NCBI GenBank assembly: GCA_002600635.1
Contig: CP021371.1
Location: 1,243,001 to 1,307,000, forward strand
Source of the DNA: Rhizobium sp. ACO-34A
GTDB taxonomy: Bacteria > Pseudomonadota > Alphaproteobacteria > Rhizobiales > Rhizobiaceae
Reading direction: 5' to 3'
DNA length: 64,000 nt
The notes beneath the pieces are model-generated. The model saw nothing but the letters and a program-made list of their open reading frames with translations, was not told the DNA's origin and searched no databases. A program made the translations under genes and the position numbers. How positions within the stretch are numbered: position 1 is the first letter of the stretch; each line of letters starts with the position of its first letter. Below are positions 1-8,548 of this stretch, in pieces.

Positions 1-40
1 CGGATAGATTGATGCGGTACATTCAACGGAGTTGCCAGCA

Positions 41-415
41 TTGACCAACCTTCCCGACCTTGGAGAAATTCGATCACTCGAAGAAACCCTGCACCGCCCT
101 GAGATAAGGCGCAGCAGGGAGGCGGTCGAGGATTTGCTCGCAGAAGGTTTCATGGAGTTCGGAGCATCGGGAAGAGTCTATGAACGAGCGACAATCATCG
201 ACCTGCTGGCAGAGGAGAGCGATGACGATGACGGCGGACTCCGGGCATCGAATTATGCCCTCAAGCCCATTTCGAATGATGCTGTCCTTCTGACCTATGA
301 AACAGAGCGCTCATATCGGGATGGCTCGAAGCGAAGTGCGCTGCGAAGTTCCATATGGAAGCACAATGGGCTCAGATGGCAGATGCTTTTTCATCAGGGT
401 ACTGTCCGGGCCTGA
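41..415 (+). CDS. NTF2-like (DUF4440-type) small protein
   Basis: A protein of about 124 residues with the look of the SnoaL/DUF4440 NTF2-like fold: an N-terminal helical part with a Leu-Glu-rich stretch, a Glu-Phe-Gly-Ala-Ser-Gly turn near residue 43, and C-terminal beta strands ending in Arg-Trp-Gln-Met-Leu-Phe-His-Gln-Gly, which is typical of the family. The function of such proteins is usually unknown. The start is uncertain. A TTG at 32 is possible, but GGAG at 28-31 lies nine bases before the TTG at 41, so I prefer 41. No partner gene is visible upstream because the window begins here. Confidence 0.6.
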   Translation: MTNLPDLGEIRSLEETLHRPEIRRSREAVEDLLAEGFMEFGASGRVYERATIIDLLAEESDDDDGGLRASNYALKPISNDAVLLTYETERSYRDGSKRSALRSSIWKHNGLRWQMLFHQGTVRA

Positions 416-588
416 ACCATGCCGGGTTGGCAAGGCCCCGGTCCTCAGCGGAATCCTGTTGCGCCTGCTCCATCAGGTCCGGCTTTTCCCGCGTCGCCGA
501 AGAGCGCCCTCCGGCTGCGACCCTTGTTATGACGGGCCGAATGGTCTTAGATGGCTTAAATGGGTTGGGAAACAGAGGCTTGGGTGTG

Positions 589-990
589 ATGGACGATATC
601 GAGCGGGTGGAGGTTTCCGGGTTTCGCGTACCCTTCCGCGACATCGACATGTATGGACGCATGCACAATGCCGCCTATCTCGTCCACGCGGAGGAGGCCC
701 TTGCCCATTTCTGGCGCTACCGGCCGCCGCTGGAGGATGAGCCGCATTTCGTCGCAAGCAAGATCGAGTGTCGCTTCCACGAGCCGCTGAGGCTCGACGA
801 CGAGGCGCGCCTGACGGTGCATATCGACAAGATCGGCGGCAAGTCCATCGGCTTCAGCGTGACCGTGGAAGCGGGAAACCGGCTCGCGGCCGAAATCGAG
901 ATGCTCTGGACGGCCATCGATCCCGTCACCGGTGAGCCGGTGCCGCTGCCCGAAGACATTCGCGACTGGCTTTACACCTATCTGCCTTGA
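589..990 (+). CDS. Acyl-CoA thioesterase, 4HBT/YbgC hotdog family
   Basis: A 133-residue hotdog-fold protein expected to hydrolyse acyl-CoA thioesters in the cytoplasm. The N-terminal segment around residues 10-27 (Val-Pro-Phe-Arg-Asp-Ile-Asp...His-Asn-Ala-Ala-Tyr) matches the 4HBT signature in which the Asp of the Asp-x-Asp pair is catalytic. The length agrees with YbgC-type enzymes. The open frame extends upstream to 355, but the upstream part looks non-coding. AGAGG at 574-578 precedes a GTG-ATG pair at 586/589, so I start at ATG 589. The physiological acyl-CoA is unknown. The gene converges on the HerA-like gene across a shared hairpin. Confidence 0.8.
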   Translation: MDDIERVEVSGFRVPFRDIDMYGRMHNAAYLVHAEEALAHFWRYRPPLEDEPHFVASKIECRFHEPLRLDDEARLTVHIDKIGGKSIGFSVTVEAGNRLAAEIEMLWTAIDPVTGEPVPLPEDIRDWLYTYLP

Positions 991-998
991 AACGAAGA

Positions 999-1017
999 CG
1001 GCCGGCATTGCCGGCCG
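999..1017. terminator. Hairpin between convergent genes
   Basis: CGGCCGGC and GCCGGCCG form a perfect 8-bp stem with an ATT loop. It lies 9 bases after the thioesterase stop and 26 bases beyond the stop of the opposing gene. There is no long T-run on either strand, so it is probably a weak bidirectional terminator. Confidence 0.5.
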
Positions 1018-1043
1018 CTTCCGTCTCGTCCCGATGATTGCGA

Positions 1044-2633
1044 TCAGCGACGCAGGCTGCCCAGAATGCCACGCACCAGCGCGCGGCCGACCGAGGTGGC
1101 GACCGAGCGTGCAGCGCTCTTCATGGCGGCTTCGATCACCGTCTCGCGCTGGTAGCCGGCGGTGCGGCGCGTGCCGCCGTTACCGCTTTTCGTGGTCGTG
1201 CGCGGGGCCTCATCCTGACTGTCATTGCCGAAGCCCGGCAGCGTCCAGCGGCCGGCGGCGCTGTCGTTGCTCGCACCCTGGCTCGCCTGTTCCTCTGCCG
1301 CGCGTTTGGCGGCTTCCGCTTCCGCAGACTTGCGAGCGCGTGCCGTCAGGATCTCATAGGCGGATTCCCGGTCGATATCCGTGTCATACAGGCCGGCGAC
1401 CGGGCTGACCTTGATGACGGCCTGCCGTTCGCTGTCCGTAAGCGGACCGACGCGGCCCGATGGCGGGCGCACCAGGGTGCGCTCGACCATGGACGGAATG
1501 CCCTTGTCCTGCAGCGTCGAGACCAGCGCCTCGCCGGTGCCGAGCGTGGTGATCGCGGTTGCGCAATCGAAGGCGGGGTTGGGGCGGAAGGTGTCGGCGG
1601 CGGTCTTCACCGCCTTCTGTTCGCGCGGCGTATAGGCGCGCAGCGCATGCTGCACGCGGTTACCGAGCTGTGCGAGAATGGTTTCCGGCACGTCGAGCGG
1701 GTTCTGCGTGACGAAATAGACGCCGACGCCCTTGGAGCGGATCAGGCGCACGACCTGTTCGACACGCTCGGTCAGCACCTTCGGCGCGTCGTTGAAGAGG
1801 AGATGGGCCTCGTCGAAGAAGAAGACGAGCTTCGGCTTGTCCGGATCGCCCACTTCCGGCAGTTCCTCGAACAGCTCCGAAAGCAGCCACAGCAGGAAGG
1901 TCGCGTAAAGGCGCGGGTTCATCATCAGCTTGTCGGCGGCCAGCACCGAAACCGCGCCGCGACCGTCATTGGTCGTGCGCATGATGTCGGAAATTTTCAG
2001 TGCCGGTTCGCCGAAGAAGTGCTCGGCGCCCTGTTGCTCCAGCACCAGAAGGCCGCGCTGCAGCGAGCCGACGGAAGACTTTGAGATCAGGCCGAACTGG
2101 TTGGAAAGCTCGGTGGCATGTTCGCCCATGTAGTTGAGTAGCGCCTGCAGGTCCTTGAGATCCATCAGCGGCAACCCGCCCTGGTCGGCGATCTTGAAGG
2201 CGATGTTGAGCACGCCTTCCTGCGCCTCGGAGGCATCCATCAGGCGCGACAGCAGCAGCGGCCCCATCTCGGCGATGGTGGAGCGCACGCGGTGGCCCTT
2301 TTCACCGTAGAGATCCCAGAAGATGACCGGGAATTCCTGGAAGGCGAAGTCGTTGAAGCCGATCTGTTCGGCGCGCTTCGATACCCAGTCCTTCGCTTCG
2401 CCCATGGCCGCGATGCCGGAAAGGTCGCCCTTGATGTCGGCGCAGAATACTGGCACGCCGGCATTGGAGAAGCTCTCCGCCAGCACCTGCAGCGTCACCG
2501 TCTTGCCGGTACCGGTAGCGCCGGTAACGATGCCGTGTCGATTGCCGAATTTCAGCTCCAGATATTCCGGCTTGTTGAGGCTGTCGTCCGGATTGCGGCT
2601 TGTGCCGATGTAGAGCTTCCCGTTCTCGAGCAT
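1044..2633 (-). CDS. HerA-like P-loop ATPase, DUF853/YjgR family
   Basis: About 529 residues, the usual size for the DUF853 family (E. coli YjgR), which are HerA/VirB4-like P-loop ATPases of unclear role. Walker A is GATGTGKT at residues 38-45, and Walker B lies in [10 protein letters not shown] near residue 265. A Gln/Arg sensor-like stretch (Phe-Val-Thr-Gln-Asn-Pro) follows. The C-terminus after about residue 430 is Ala/Lys/Glu-rich, then Gly/Arg-rich, and probably flexible. An upstream ATG at 2693 exists, but GGGGAAG at suitable spacing before ATG 2633 and the family N-terminus (Met-Leu-x-x-Gly-Lys-Leu-Tyr-Ile-Gly) favour 2633. A DNA-translocation role is inferred only from the fold. Confidence 0.85.
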   Translation of the reverse strand: MLENGKLYIGTSRNPDDSLNKPEYLELKFGNRHGIVTGATGTGKTVTLQVLAESFSNAGVPVFCADIKGDLSGIAAMGEAKDWVSKRAEQIGFNDFAFQEFPVIFWDLYGEKGHRVRSTIAEMGPLLLSRLMDASEAQEGVLNIAFKIADQGGLPLMDLKDLQALLNYMGEHATELSNQFGLISKSSVGSLQRGLLVLEQQGAEHFFGEPALKISDIMRTTNDGRGAVSVLAADKLMMNPRLYATFLLWLLSELFEELPEVGDPDKPKLVFFFDEAHLLFNDAPKVLTERVEQVVRLIRSKGVGVYFVTQNPLDVPETILAQLGNRVQHALRAYTPREQKAVKTAADTFRPNPAFDCATAITTLGTGEALVSTLQDKGIPSMVERTLVRPPSGRVGPLTDSERQAVIKVSPVAGLYDTDIDRESAYEILTARARKSAEAEAAKRAAEEQASQGASNDSAAGRWTLPGFGNDSQDEAPRTTTKSGNGGTRRTAGYQRETVIEAAMKSAARSVATSVGRALVRGILGSLRR

Positions 2634-2821
2634 GCCTGTCTTCCCCGTTTGCGCGCGCCTGTCGGCGCAACGCCGGCATGCGACAACTTTCATCGATTCA
2701 TCACCTTGCCCTTATAAGGATAGTGTGAAACATCGACAACAGCGCGAGGAACGCAACCGCGTTGGGAAAACGACAAGAGGTCGCCGTCCGGCGCTTGAGT
2801 TCGAAGAATAGTTCAATTACG

Positions 2822-2837
2822 TTGACGTTAACGTCAA
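2822..2837. promoter_or_regulatory. Perfect 16-bp palindrome, probable operator
   Basis: TTGACGTTAACGTCAA is perfectly self-complementary and lies 21 bases before the ATG of the small gene at 2859, just upstream of its AGGAGG ribosome-binding site. It resembles operators of MerR-family regulators such as LiuR in other proteobacteria, from memory and not aligned. The cognate regulator is not evident here. Confidence 0.45.
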
Positions 2838-2858
2838 ATTTTGCGCAGGAGGCAGACC

Positions 2859-3248
2859 ATGAACGAACTCGTTACCCGTATCGCCGACAAGATCGGCATT
2901 GAACCCGATACCGCCGAAAAGGCCGTTGGCATGATGCTCGGCTTCCTGCAGCGCGAAGCTGCTGACGGCCCGGTCGCCAAGATGATCGAAGCCATTCCGG
3001 GCGCCATGGACCTCGTCGCCAAGTATAACGGCGAAGGCGAGGGCAAGGGCCTGCTCGGCGGCCTGATGAGCGCGCTCGGCGGCGGCGGCATCATGGGCCT
3101 CGGCCAGCAGCTCATGGCTCAGGGCCTCGGCATGGGTGAGATCACCTCGCTTGCCAAGGAAACCATCGTGGTCGCCCGCGAATATGCCGGCGACGAAGTG
3201 GTCGACAACGTCGTCTCCTCCGTTCCGGGCCTCAGCCAGTTCGTCTGA
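2859..3248 (+). CDS. Small glycine-rich helical protein of unknown function
   Basis: A 129-residue protein: an N-terminal helical domain (Met-Asn-Glu-Leu-Val-Thr-Arg-Ile-Ala-Asp-Lys), a central Gly-Leu-Leu-Gly-Gly-Leu-Met...Gly-Gly-Gly-Gly-Ile-Met-Gly linker at residues 62-85, and a C-terminal helix ending in Val-Pro-Gly-Leu-Ser-Gln-Phe-Val. It resembles DUF2267/DUF2780-like proteins of rhizobia, for which no biochemical role is known to me. There is no signal peptide or clear membrane segment. AGGAGG at 2847-2852, six bases before ATG 2859, fixes the start. It stands alone between a palindromic operator and a strong terminator, so it is probably a monocistronic regulated unit. Confidence 0.7.
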   Translation: MNELVTRIADKIGIEPDTAEKAVGMMLGFLQREAADGPVAKMIEAIPGAMDLVAKYNGEGEGKGLLGGLMSALGGGGIMGLGQQLMAQGLGMGEITSLAKETIVVAREYAGDEVVDNVVSSVPGLSQFV

Positions 3249-3272
3249 GCCGAACAATCGTCATCGAATAAG

Positions 3273-3303
3273 AAAAGCCGCCGGGTGGAACCCGGCGGCT
3301 TTT
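3273..3303 (+). terminator. Rho-independent terminator
   Basis: A 13-bp stem AAAAGCCGCCGGG/CCCGGCGGCTTTT with loop TGGAA, beginning 24 bases after the stop at 3248. The flanking A and T tracts mean it can act in both directions, towards the convergent secDF as well. Confidence 0.85.
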
Positions 3304-3423
3304 CTGTTTGCGGTTATCGCGGCTTTTCAGGCGGCTCCGACCCGGCTGGCATGACCGGCGATGTTATGTGTCGCCGGCCTTTCCCGCTCAGGCCTGTTCC
3401 GTTTCCGTCTTGCCGGAGCGTCG

Positions 3424-5979
3424 TTACTTCGCGGCTTCGACCTCTGTTCCTTCCGCGTCTTCCTTTGCCTTGCGGTGGCGCTGGCGCCAGTCGCCCAGGA
3501 AGAGCAGGATGGGTGCTGCGATGAAGACGGAAGACGAGGCCGCGATGAAGATGCCGAAGATCATCGGAACGGCGAAGCTTTCCACCGCGCTGCCGCCCCA
3601 GATCGCCATGGGCAGCATGGCGAGGAAGGCGGTGGCCGAAGTGTAAAGGCTTCGGGCCAGCGTCTCGTTGATCGACAGGTTGATCAGGTCGCGGAAGGGC
3701 ATGGACTTGTAAAGCCGCATGTTTTCTCGCATGCGGTCGTAGACCACCACCTTGTCGTTCACCGAATAGCCGACCAGTGTCAGCAGCGCCGCGATTGCCG
3801 TCAGGTTGAAGTCCAGTCCCGTCAGTGCGAAGAAACCTATCGTCTTCGTCACGTCGAGGATGAGCGTCGCGATCGCGCCGACGGCGAACGGCCAGTCGAA
3901 GCGGACCCAGATGTAGACCAGCATCGCAAGGCTGGCGAGCACGACCGACAGGATGCCGGCGGTTGCCAGTTCGCCGCTGACCTTCGGGCCGACGACTTCC
4001 GTGCGTTCGATCTTGGCGCTGGGGTTGATCTCGGCGATCTTGGCGCGAACCTTCTCGACGGCTTCGGTCTGGGCCGTTTCCGGGCCGTGCTGGCGTTCGA
4101 GACGCAGCAGCATGTGGTTGCGGTCGCCGAATTCCTGAAGCGCGACTTCCCCGAGGCCGAGGCTTTCGATGCCGGAACGATAGACGGCGAGATCGGCCGG
4201 CTCCTGCGTGGATACCTCGATCTGGATGCCGCCCTTGAAGTCGACGCCGTAGTTGAGGCCGGGTGAGATGAAGAGCGCGATGGAGGTGATCGACAGCACG
4301 GCGGAAATGCCGATACCGACGAGGCGTGCCTTCATGAAGTCGATCTTCGTGCCGTCCTTGATCAGCTTGATCGGAAGCAGCGGACGGATGTTGATCGTCT
4401 TCATCTTGTAGTGGTTGGCGATGGCCACCATGGCGACGCGGACGACCGATACCGCCGTGAACATCGAGATTGCGATGCCGAGGCCCATGGTCACGGCAAA
4501 GCCGCGAACCGGGCCCGAGCCGAACCAGAACAAGAGCACGGTCGCGATGAGCGCGGTGACGTTACTGTCGATGATGGTCGAATAGGCCTTGTTGAAACCG
4601 AGGTCGATGGCGGCAAAGGCGCTTCTGCCCTTGCGGCATTCTTCGCGGATACGTTCGTTGATGAGAACGTTGGCGTCCACGGCAAGACCGATGCCGAGCA
4701 CGATACCGGCGATGCCGGGTAGCGTCAGCGTCGCGCCGAAAAGCGTCAGGCCTGCGAATGTCAGGATGACGTTGAGGGTCAGCGCGATGACCGCAAGAAG
4801 ACCCCAGCTGCCATAGAGCGCGATGATGAAGCCGACGACGAGGGCAAAGCCGATGAGGCCGGACACGATGCCCATCTCGATGGCGTCGCTGCCGAGGTCG
4901 GCGCCGACGGTGCGTTCCTCGATGACGGTCAGCTTGGCCGGCAGCGCGCCGGCGCGAAGCAGGGCGGCGAGCGTCGTTGCGTCGGAAACCGTGAAGGAGC
5001 CGGAGATCTGGCCCGAGCCGCCGGTGATCGGTTCGCGGATGACCGGCGCGGAGAGCACCTTGTCGTCGAGCACGATGGCGAACGGATTGCCGACATTCTC
5101 CCGGGTGATCTGGGCAAAACGGGTGGCGCCCGTCTGGTCGAATCGGAAGCTGACGACCGGCTGGTTGTTCTGCTGGTCGAAGGCCACCCGCGCGTCCGTC
5201 AGACGGTCGCCCGAAAGCAGAACGCGTTCCTGAACCGGATAGGTCTGGCCGTGTTCGTCCTGCAGCATGCGCACGCCGCGATCGCCCTGGTTACCGAGAA
5301 GATGGAAGCTCATCTTGGCGGTCGAGCCGAGCAGGGCGCGCAGGTTGGTCGGGTCCTGTTCACCCGGAAGCTGGACGAGAACGCGGTCACCACCGACGCG
5401 CTGGATCGTCGGTTCGGCCACGCCGACCTGGTCGACACGCTGGCGGATGATTTCAAGGCTCTGGTCGACGGCGCTGGACATCCGGTGGGTGATGCCGTTT
5501 TCGGACGGCTTGACGATGATGCCGTTATCGCCGGAATCGGTGATGTCGAGGTCGAGACCGGTGCTGACGCCGACGGTGACCTGATTGCCGAGCTTTTCCA
5601 GTTCCTGCTTTGCCGCCGCGCGCTGCGAAGGATCGGCGAGCGTGATCAGGATTGCACTGCCCTGCCGCTGGACCGTCCGCGTGTCGATCTTGGCGTCACG
5701 CAGGCCGGACCGCGCTTCCTGGGTCAGGTTCTGCAGCCATTCGTTTTCAAGCGAGGGGCGGTCGACTTCCAGAACCAGATGCGAGCCGCCGCGCAGGTCG
5801 AGGCCAAGCGACACCTTCTGGTGCGGCAGCCAGCTTGGCAGGCTTGCAAGGGTTTTGTCGGAAAGAACATTGGGCAGTGCGACGAGCACCCCCGCGAGGA
5901 TGATGAGTATGTAGCTCAACACCTTCCACTTCGAGTTTCTCAATTTTATGCATCCAATTGGGCGGCAACGAACAGGCAT
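3424..5979 (-). CDS. secDF: Protein translocase SecDF (fused SecD and SecF)
   Basis: A single polypeptide of about 851 residues with SecD and SecF fused, as is usual in rhizobia. It uses proton motive force to assist SecYEG-mediated secretion from the periplasmic side of the inner membrane. The N-terminus has a first membrane segment (Val-Leu-Ser-Tyr-Ile-Leu-Ile-Ile-Leu-Ala-Gly) and the Gly-Leu-Asp-Leu-Arg-Gly-Gly motif near residue 55. SecD transmembrane helices follow the periplasmic domain at about 365-520, and the SecF half begins with its own Gly-Val-Asp-Phe-Lys-Gly-Gly motif near residue 575 and ends in a further helix bundle. The start is ambiguous: ATG 5979 is used here, and TTG 5943 would remove 12 residues. 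The frame continues upstream to 6354 without coding character. Confidence 0.93.
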   Translation of the reverse strand: MPVRCRPIGCIKLRNSKWKVLSYILIILAGVLVALPNVLSDKTLASLPSWLPHQKVSLGLDLRGGSHLVLEVDRPSLENEWLQNLTQEARSGLRDAKIDTRTVQRQGSAILITLADPSQRAAAKQELEKLGNQVTVGVSTGLDLDITDSGDNGIIVKPSENGITHRMSSAVDQSLEIIRQRVDQVGVAEPTIQRVGGDRVLVQLPGEQDPTNLRALLGSTAKMSFHLLGNQGDRGVRMLQDEHGQTYPVQERVLLSGDRLTDARVAFDQQNNQPVVSFRFDQTGATRFAQITRENVGNPFAIVLDDKVLSAPVIREPITGGSGQISGSFTVSDATTLAALLRAGALPAKLTVIEERTVGADLGSDAIEMGIVSGLIGFALVVGFIIALYGSWGLLAVIALTLNVILTFAGLTLFGATLTLPGIAGIVLGIGLAVDANVLINERIREECRKGRSAFAAIDLGFNKAYSTIIDSNVTALIATVLLFWFGSGPVRGFAVTMGLGIAISMFTAVSVVRVAMVAIANHYKMKTINIRPLLPIKLIKDGTKIDFMKARLVGIGISAVLSITSIALFISPGLNYGVDFKGGIQIEVSTQEPADLAVYRSGIESLGLGEVALQEFGDRNHMLLRLERQHGPETAQTEAVEKVRAKIAEINPSAKIERTEVVGPKVSGELATAGILSVVLASLAMLVYIWVRFDWPFAVGAIATLILDVTKTIGFFALTGLDFNLTAIAALLTLVGYSVNDKVVVYDRMRENMRLYKSMPFRDLINLSINETLARSLYTSATAFLAMLPMAIWGGSAVESFAVPMIFGIFIAASSSVFIAAPILLFLGDWRQRHRKAKEDAEGTEVEAAK

Positions 5980-6028
5980 GGCTGTCCGGCCGCGTTGACG
6001 ATGTGCCGATGAAATGTCGGATGAAGGA

Positions 6029-6520
6029 TCAGGCGACCTTGAGCGGAGGCGCGCGCGGATTAAAGGCGCGGGGCGGCGCAAGATGATCGGGGTCGCGGCC
6101 CCGCTCGATGATCTGCGAAGCCCAAGCGGGCAATGGCAGTTCGATGCCGCGCACGGTGCCGAAGGCATCGGGGTTGTCCGATGTCCGTGCCTTGTTGCCC
6201 GGCCGCTGATCTGCGGTAACGACGATCCGCGCCGGATCGCGCTTGCCCGCAAGCGCGGGTTTGGAAGTGGTGGACATGGCGCCCACCGATTGGGCCCGCA
6301 TAGGGTCCGTTTCCCGCCACGGATTCGAGCCCGACGTGGCAAACAGAGCGGCAAACAGCATGCACAGCAGGCCCGACACGGCTGCCGCCGCGGCGCTGAG
6401 ATGCGAATTGTCCTGATCTGTCGAAGCGTTTCTTATGGCGCGATATCCTTGTGTCCGCGTGTATATGGCACAAAACCGCGTCGAAAGCCATTGGACGGCG
6501 CAAAACTCTCCATTTCGCAT
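6029..6520 (-). CDS. Hypothetical protein with one membrane segment
   Basis: An open frame of up to 163 residues upstream of secDF on the same strand. After a poorly conserved-looking N-terminus there is one hydrophobic stretch (Ala-Ala-Val-Ser-Gly-Leu-Leu-Cys-Met-Leu-Phe-Ala-Ala-Leu-Phe-Ala), then a polar, Pro/Arg-rich tail ending in Pro-Arg-Ala-Pro-Pro-Leu-Lys-Val-Ala. It looks like a membrane-anchored or exported small protein. The true start is unclear, and several codons into the frame at about 6438 fits the hydrophobic segment better. No family recognised. An overlapping plus-strand frame looks like its shadow. Confidence 0.4.
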   Translation of the reverse strand: MRNGEFCAVQWLSTRFCAIYTRTQGYRAIRNASTDQDNSHLSAAAAAVSGLLCMLFAALFATSGSNPWRETDPMRAQSVGAMSTTSKPALAGKRDPARIVVTADQRPGNKARTSDNPDAFGTVRGIELPLPAWASQIIERGRDPDHLAPPRAFNPRAPPLKVA

Positions 6521-6547
6521 GAGCTGTAATGCGGAGCCACGGCGGTT

Positions 6548-7900
6548 TTATTCCTCGACGATTACCAGTTCCGGCACGCCTTCGATCTCGAACCGAATGT
6601 GGCCGCGTTCGGCGCGGCCAAGGCGGATCGGGCCGCCTTTCTCCTCAAGCCGCCGTCGAAGCAGGATGAGACGGGTTTCCAGATTGTCCTTGAAGTCCGG
6701 AAGCTGCAGGCTCCGGTCGCGGCGGATTTCACGGTTGAGGAAATCCTGCCGGCCGCTTGAGGCGTATTCCTCCACGAAATGTTTCAGCAGACGGCCCGGC
6801 ACACCACGGATCAGGTAGTCGTTATCGATGAAGATCGAGCCATCGCGGGGGTAAAACCGGATGCGCAGCGGCCCGGCGGGTGAACAGGTGCCGCCCGACT
6901 GTGCCGATGCTGCCGTCTCCGGCTCGGTCTCCGGCCTTTCGCGTTCCTGTCCGGCCATCATCATCGAGAGCGCGAGATGTCCGGCAAGAATGCACAGCGC
7001 CTCCTCGTCACGGTGACGGAAGGCGAAGGACTGTTCCGCCTCCACGAACAGCACCCCGAGCAGCCGTCCCTGCGCCACCATCGGCACGGCCAGCTGGCTG
7101 AGCGGGGAGGCGAGGGCAGGAAGCGGCAGGGGATCGGCGCCGGTAATGCCGATTGCCGAACCTACCGCGTTGACGTAGCGGCGGCCGCGGCGAAGATCGC
7201 TGATACGGACCGGCTGGCCTGTCGCGGCCGCCATGCCGATCACCCCGCAGCCCACCGTTACCTCCGAGCCGATGCCGAAGCGGTCGTAGCCATGGCTGGC
7301 TATGGTCGAAAGCTGCCTGCGCTCGTCGTCGGGCACCAGAACCATCGAATGGCGGAAGCCGAACAGCGACGAGAGCCCTTCCAGCGCCTTGTCCAGCAGA
7401 TGCTCGGTATCGGTTTCCGCTGCGAGCTGTACCGCCAGCCGGCGGGTGAGATCCATGTGGTCGCGCCGGTCTTCCGCTTCGGGAGGCAGGACTTCAAGAG
7501 GATAGGCGGCCGGCACGGGGCGACAGTCGTCCACCCGGTAGATGTCGACGGCCTTGAGCTTCATGATCCCGCCCATGCCCTGCTCGACGCTCATGACCTC
7601 GAGATGGGCGTTGACGCTGTCGAACACCCCGCCTTCCGTCATCGAGGTCTCGTAGACGAGGTCGAGAATGTATTGCAGGCCCAGATGCCCATCGACCACC
7701 ATGACAGTCGCGAGACCGTTCACCGCCACGTTCTCCGCCGTCTTGGAGAAGAACTGGTTGGACAGCGCCACATGGCTGTCGTCGATGTAATAGACGTGGG
7801 AAAGATAGGAGGCATTCGGCATGCCGTCGCGATCCGTGGTCGCGATGACGGAGGGGATGATCCCCTCGAAGGCGTCCCGAATGGTGCTGAGCCGGATCAT
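6548..7900 (-). CDS. Split-barrel FMN-type domain fused to GAF and winged-helix-like tail
   Basis: A 450-residue three-part protein. Residues 1-150 resemble the pyridoxamine-5'-phosphate oxidase split barrel (Ile-Pro-Ser-Val-Ile-Ala-Thr-Thr-Asp-Arg-Asp-Gly-Met-Pro-Asn-Ala-Ser). Residues about 165-320 are a GAF domain (Val-Gly-Cys-Gly-Val-Ile-Gly-Met-Ala-Ala and Leu-Leu-Gly-Val-Leu-Phe-Val-Glu). After a low-complexity linker, residues about 345-450 end in Arg-Leu-Ile-Leu-Leu-Arg-Arg-Arg-Leu-Glu...Arg-Gly-His-Ile-Arg-Phe, reminiscent of an OmpR-type winged helix. It overlaps the upstream split-barrel gene by ATGA, so the two are translationally coupled. A sensor that links a flavin or ligand state to a regulatory output is inference. 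Confidence 0.75.
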   Translation of the reverse strand: MIRLSTIRDAFEGIIPSVIATTDRDGMPNASYLSHVYYIDDSHVALSNQFFSKTAENVAVNGLATVMVVDGHLGLQYILDLVYETSMTEGGVFDSVNAHLEVMSVEQGMGGIMKLKAVDIYRVDDCRPVPAAYPLEVLPPEAEDRRDHMDLTRRLAVQLAAETDTEHLLDKALEGLSSLFGFRHSMVLVPDDERRQLSTIASHGYDRFGIGSEVTVGCGVIGMAAATGQPVRISDLRRGRRYVNAVGSAIGITGADPLPLPALASPLSQLAVPMVAQGRLLGVLFVEAEQSFAFRHRDEEALCILAGHLALSMMMAGQERERPETEPETAASAQSGGTCSPAGPLRIRFYPRDGSIFIDNDYLIRGVPGRLLKHFVEEYASSGRQDFLNREIRRDRSLQLPDFKDNLETRLILLRRRLEEKGGPIRLGRAERGHIRFEIEGVPELVIVEE

Positions 7901-8379
7901 TGAGGCCGGCTCCCCGTCGCCCCGAGCCGCCGGCCGGCTTCCGGGCCCGGCGTCTGGACGAACAGGTCACGCGGAAAGAAGGTGATGCGCACGAGATTAC
8001 GGTCGCTGAGCGTGCTGGAAAGCTGCAGCCGGCTTACCCCGAGCGCGCCCATTTCGGCGAGCATGTCGTTGACATACTGGCTGCCACGGGCTTGATCGAT
8101 GTCGTCCGCCTCGCGCACCTCGATGATCGGTCCCTTGATCTGGTAGGCCTTGTAGTTGTCCGGCTTGACGAAGGTGGCCGATATCGGCGTTTCGGGCATG
8201 GCATGCGCCACGGCATCGGGCCACTGACTGGCGGAGACCAGCAGCGAAATCCGTCCATTGGCGGAATCGAAACGCGCGCCCGTCGCCCGTCCGATCATCG
8301 GCCGATGGGCGTCGTTGCGCGTGGCGATGAGGATCATCACCCGTCCCTCGATGAAACTTGCGACCCCCGCCTCGATCAC
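7897..8379 (-). CDS. Pyridoxamine 5'-phosphate oxidase-family protein
   Basis: A protein of about 160 residues with a PNPOx-like split barrel (Phe-Ile-Glu-Gly-Arg-Val-Met-Ile-Leu-Ile-Ala-Thr-Arg-Asn, then Arg-Pro-Met-Ile-Gly-Arg-Ala), probably binding FMN or a related cofactor in the cytoplasm. The GTG at 8379 has AGGGGA six bases upstream, and a TTG at 8403 would add eight residues. The stop overlaps the start of the GAF-fusion gene by four bases. It is divergent from the hemerythrin gene across a region with repeated TAGGAA motifs, which suggests joint control. Confidence 0.75.
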   Translation of the reverse strand: MIEAGVASFIEGRVMILIATRNDAHRPMIGRATGARFDSANGRISLLVSASQWPDAVAHAMPETPISATFVKPDNYKAYQIKGPIIEVREADDIDQARGSQYVNDMLAEMGALGVSRLQLSSTLSDRNLVRITFFPRDLFVQTPGPEAGRRLGATGSRPQ

Positions 8380-8406
8380 CGCTCTTCCCCTGTTTGTGCT
8401 CAATCT

Positions 8407-8462
8407 TAGGAAGATAGGAAAATTTTAGCAACTCGTGGCGGGCGTTAGGAAGCATTTAGGAA
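8407..8462. repeat. Four TAGGAA repeats in a divergent promoter region
   Basis: TAGGAA occurs at 8407, 8415, 8446 and 8457, three of the four inside TTAGGAAG. All lie in the 169-bp gap between the divergent split-barrel operon and the hemerythrin gene. Iterated half-sites suggest binding of a regulator, which I cannot identify. Confidence 0.4.
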
Positions 8463-8548
8463 GCGGGTCAAAGCGGGGTGTCCTAAGAGCCTACCCATCG
8501 CACCGGCGGGCTGTTCCGACCGGGTTGAGGACAAAGAGGAAAGCCCCC

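Noticed and set aside
3424..6354. A 976-residue SecDF with a long N-terminal extension
   Set aside because: The extra 125 residues are Pro/Arg-rich, overlap the upstream open frame and have no signal or membrane character. Known rhizobial SecDF proteins begin just before the first helix.
6014..6529. Plus-strand 171-codon frame opposite the hypothetical gene at 6029-6520
   Set aside because: Its translation is Arg/Gly/His-rich shadow; the minus-strand frame has a plausible membrane segment and gene order.
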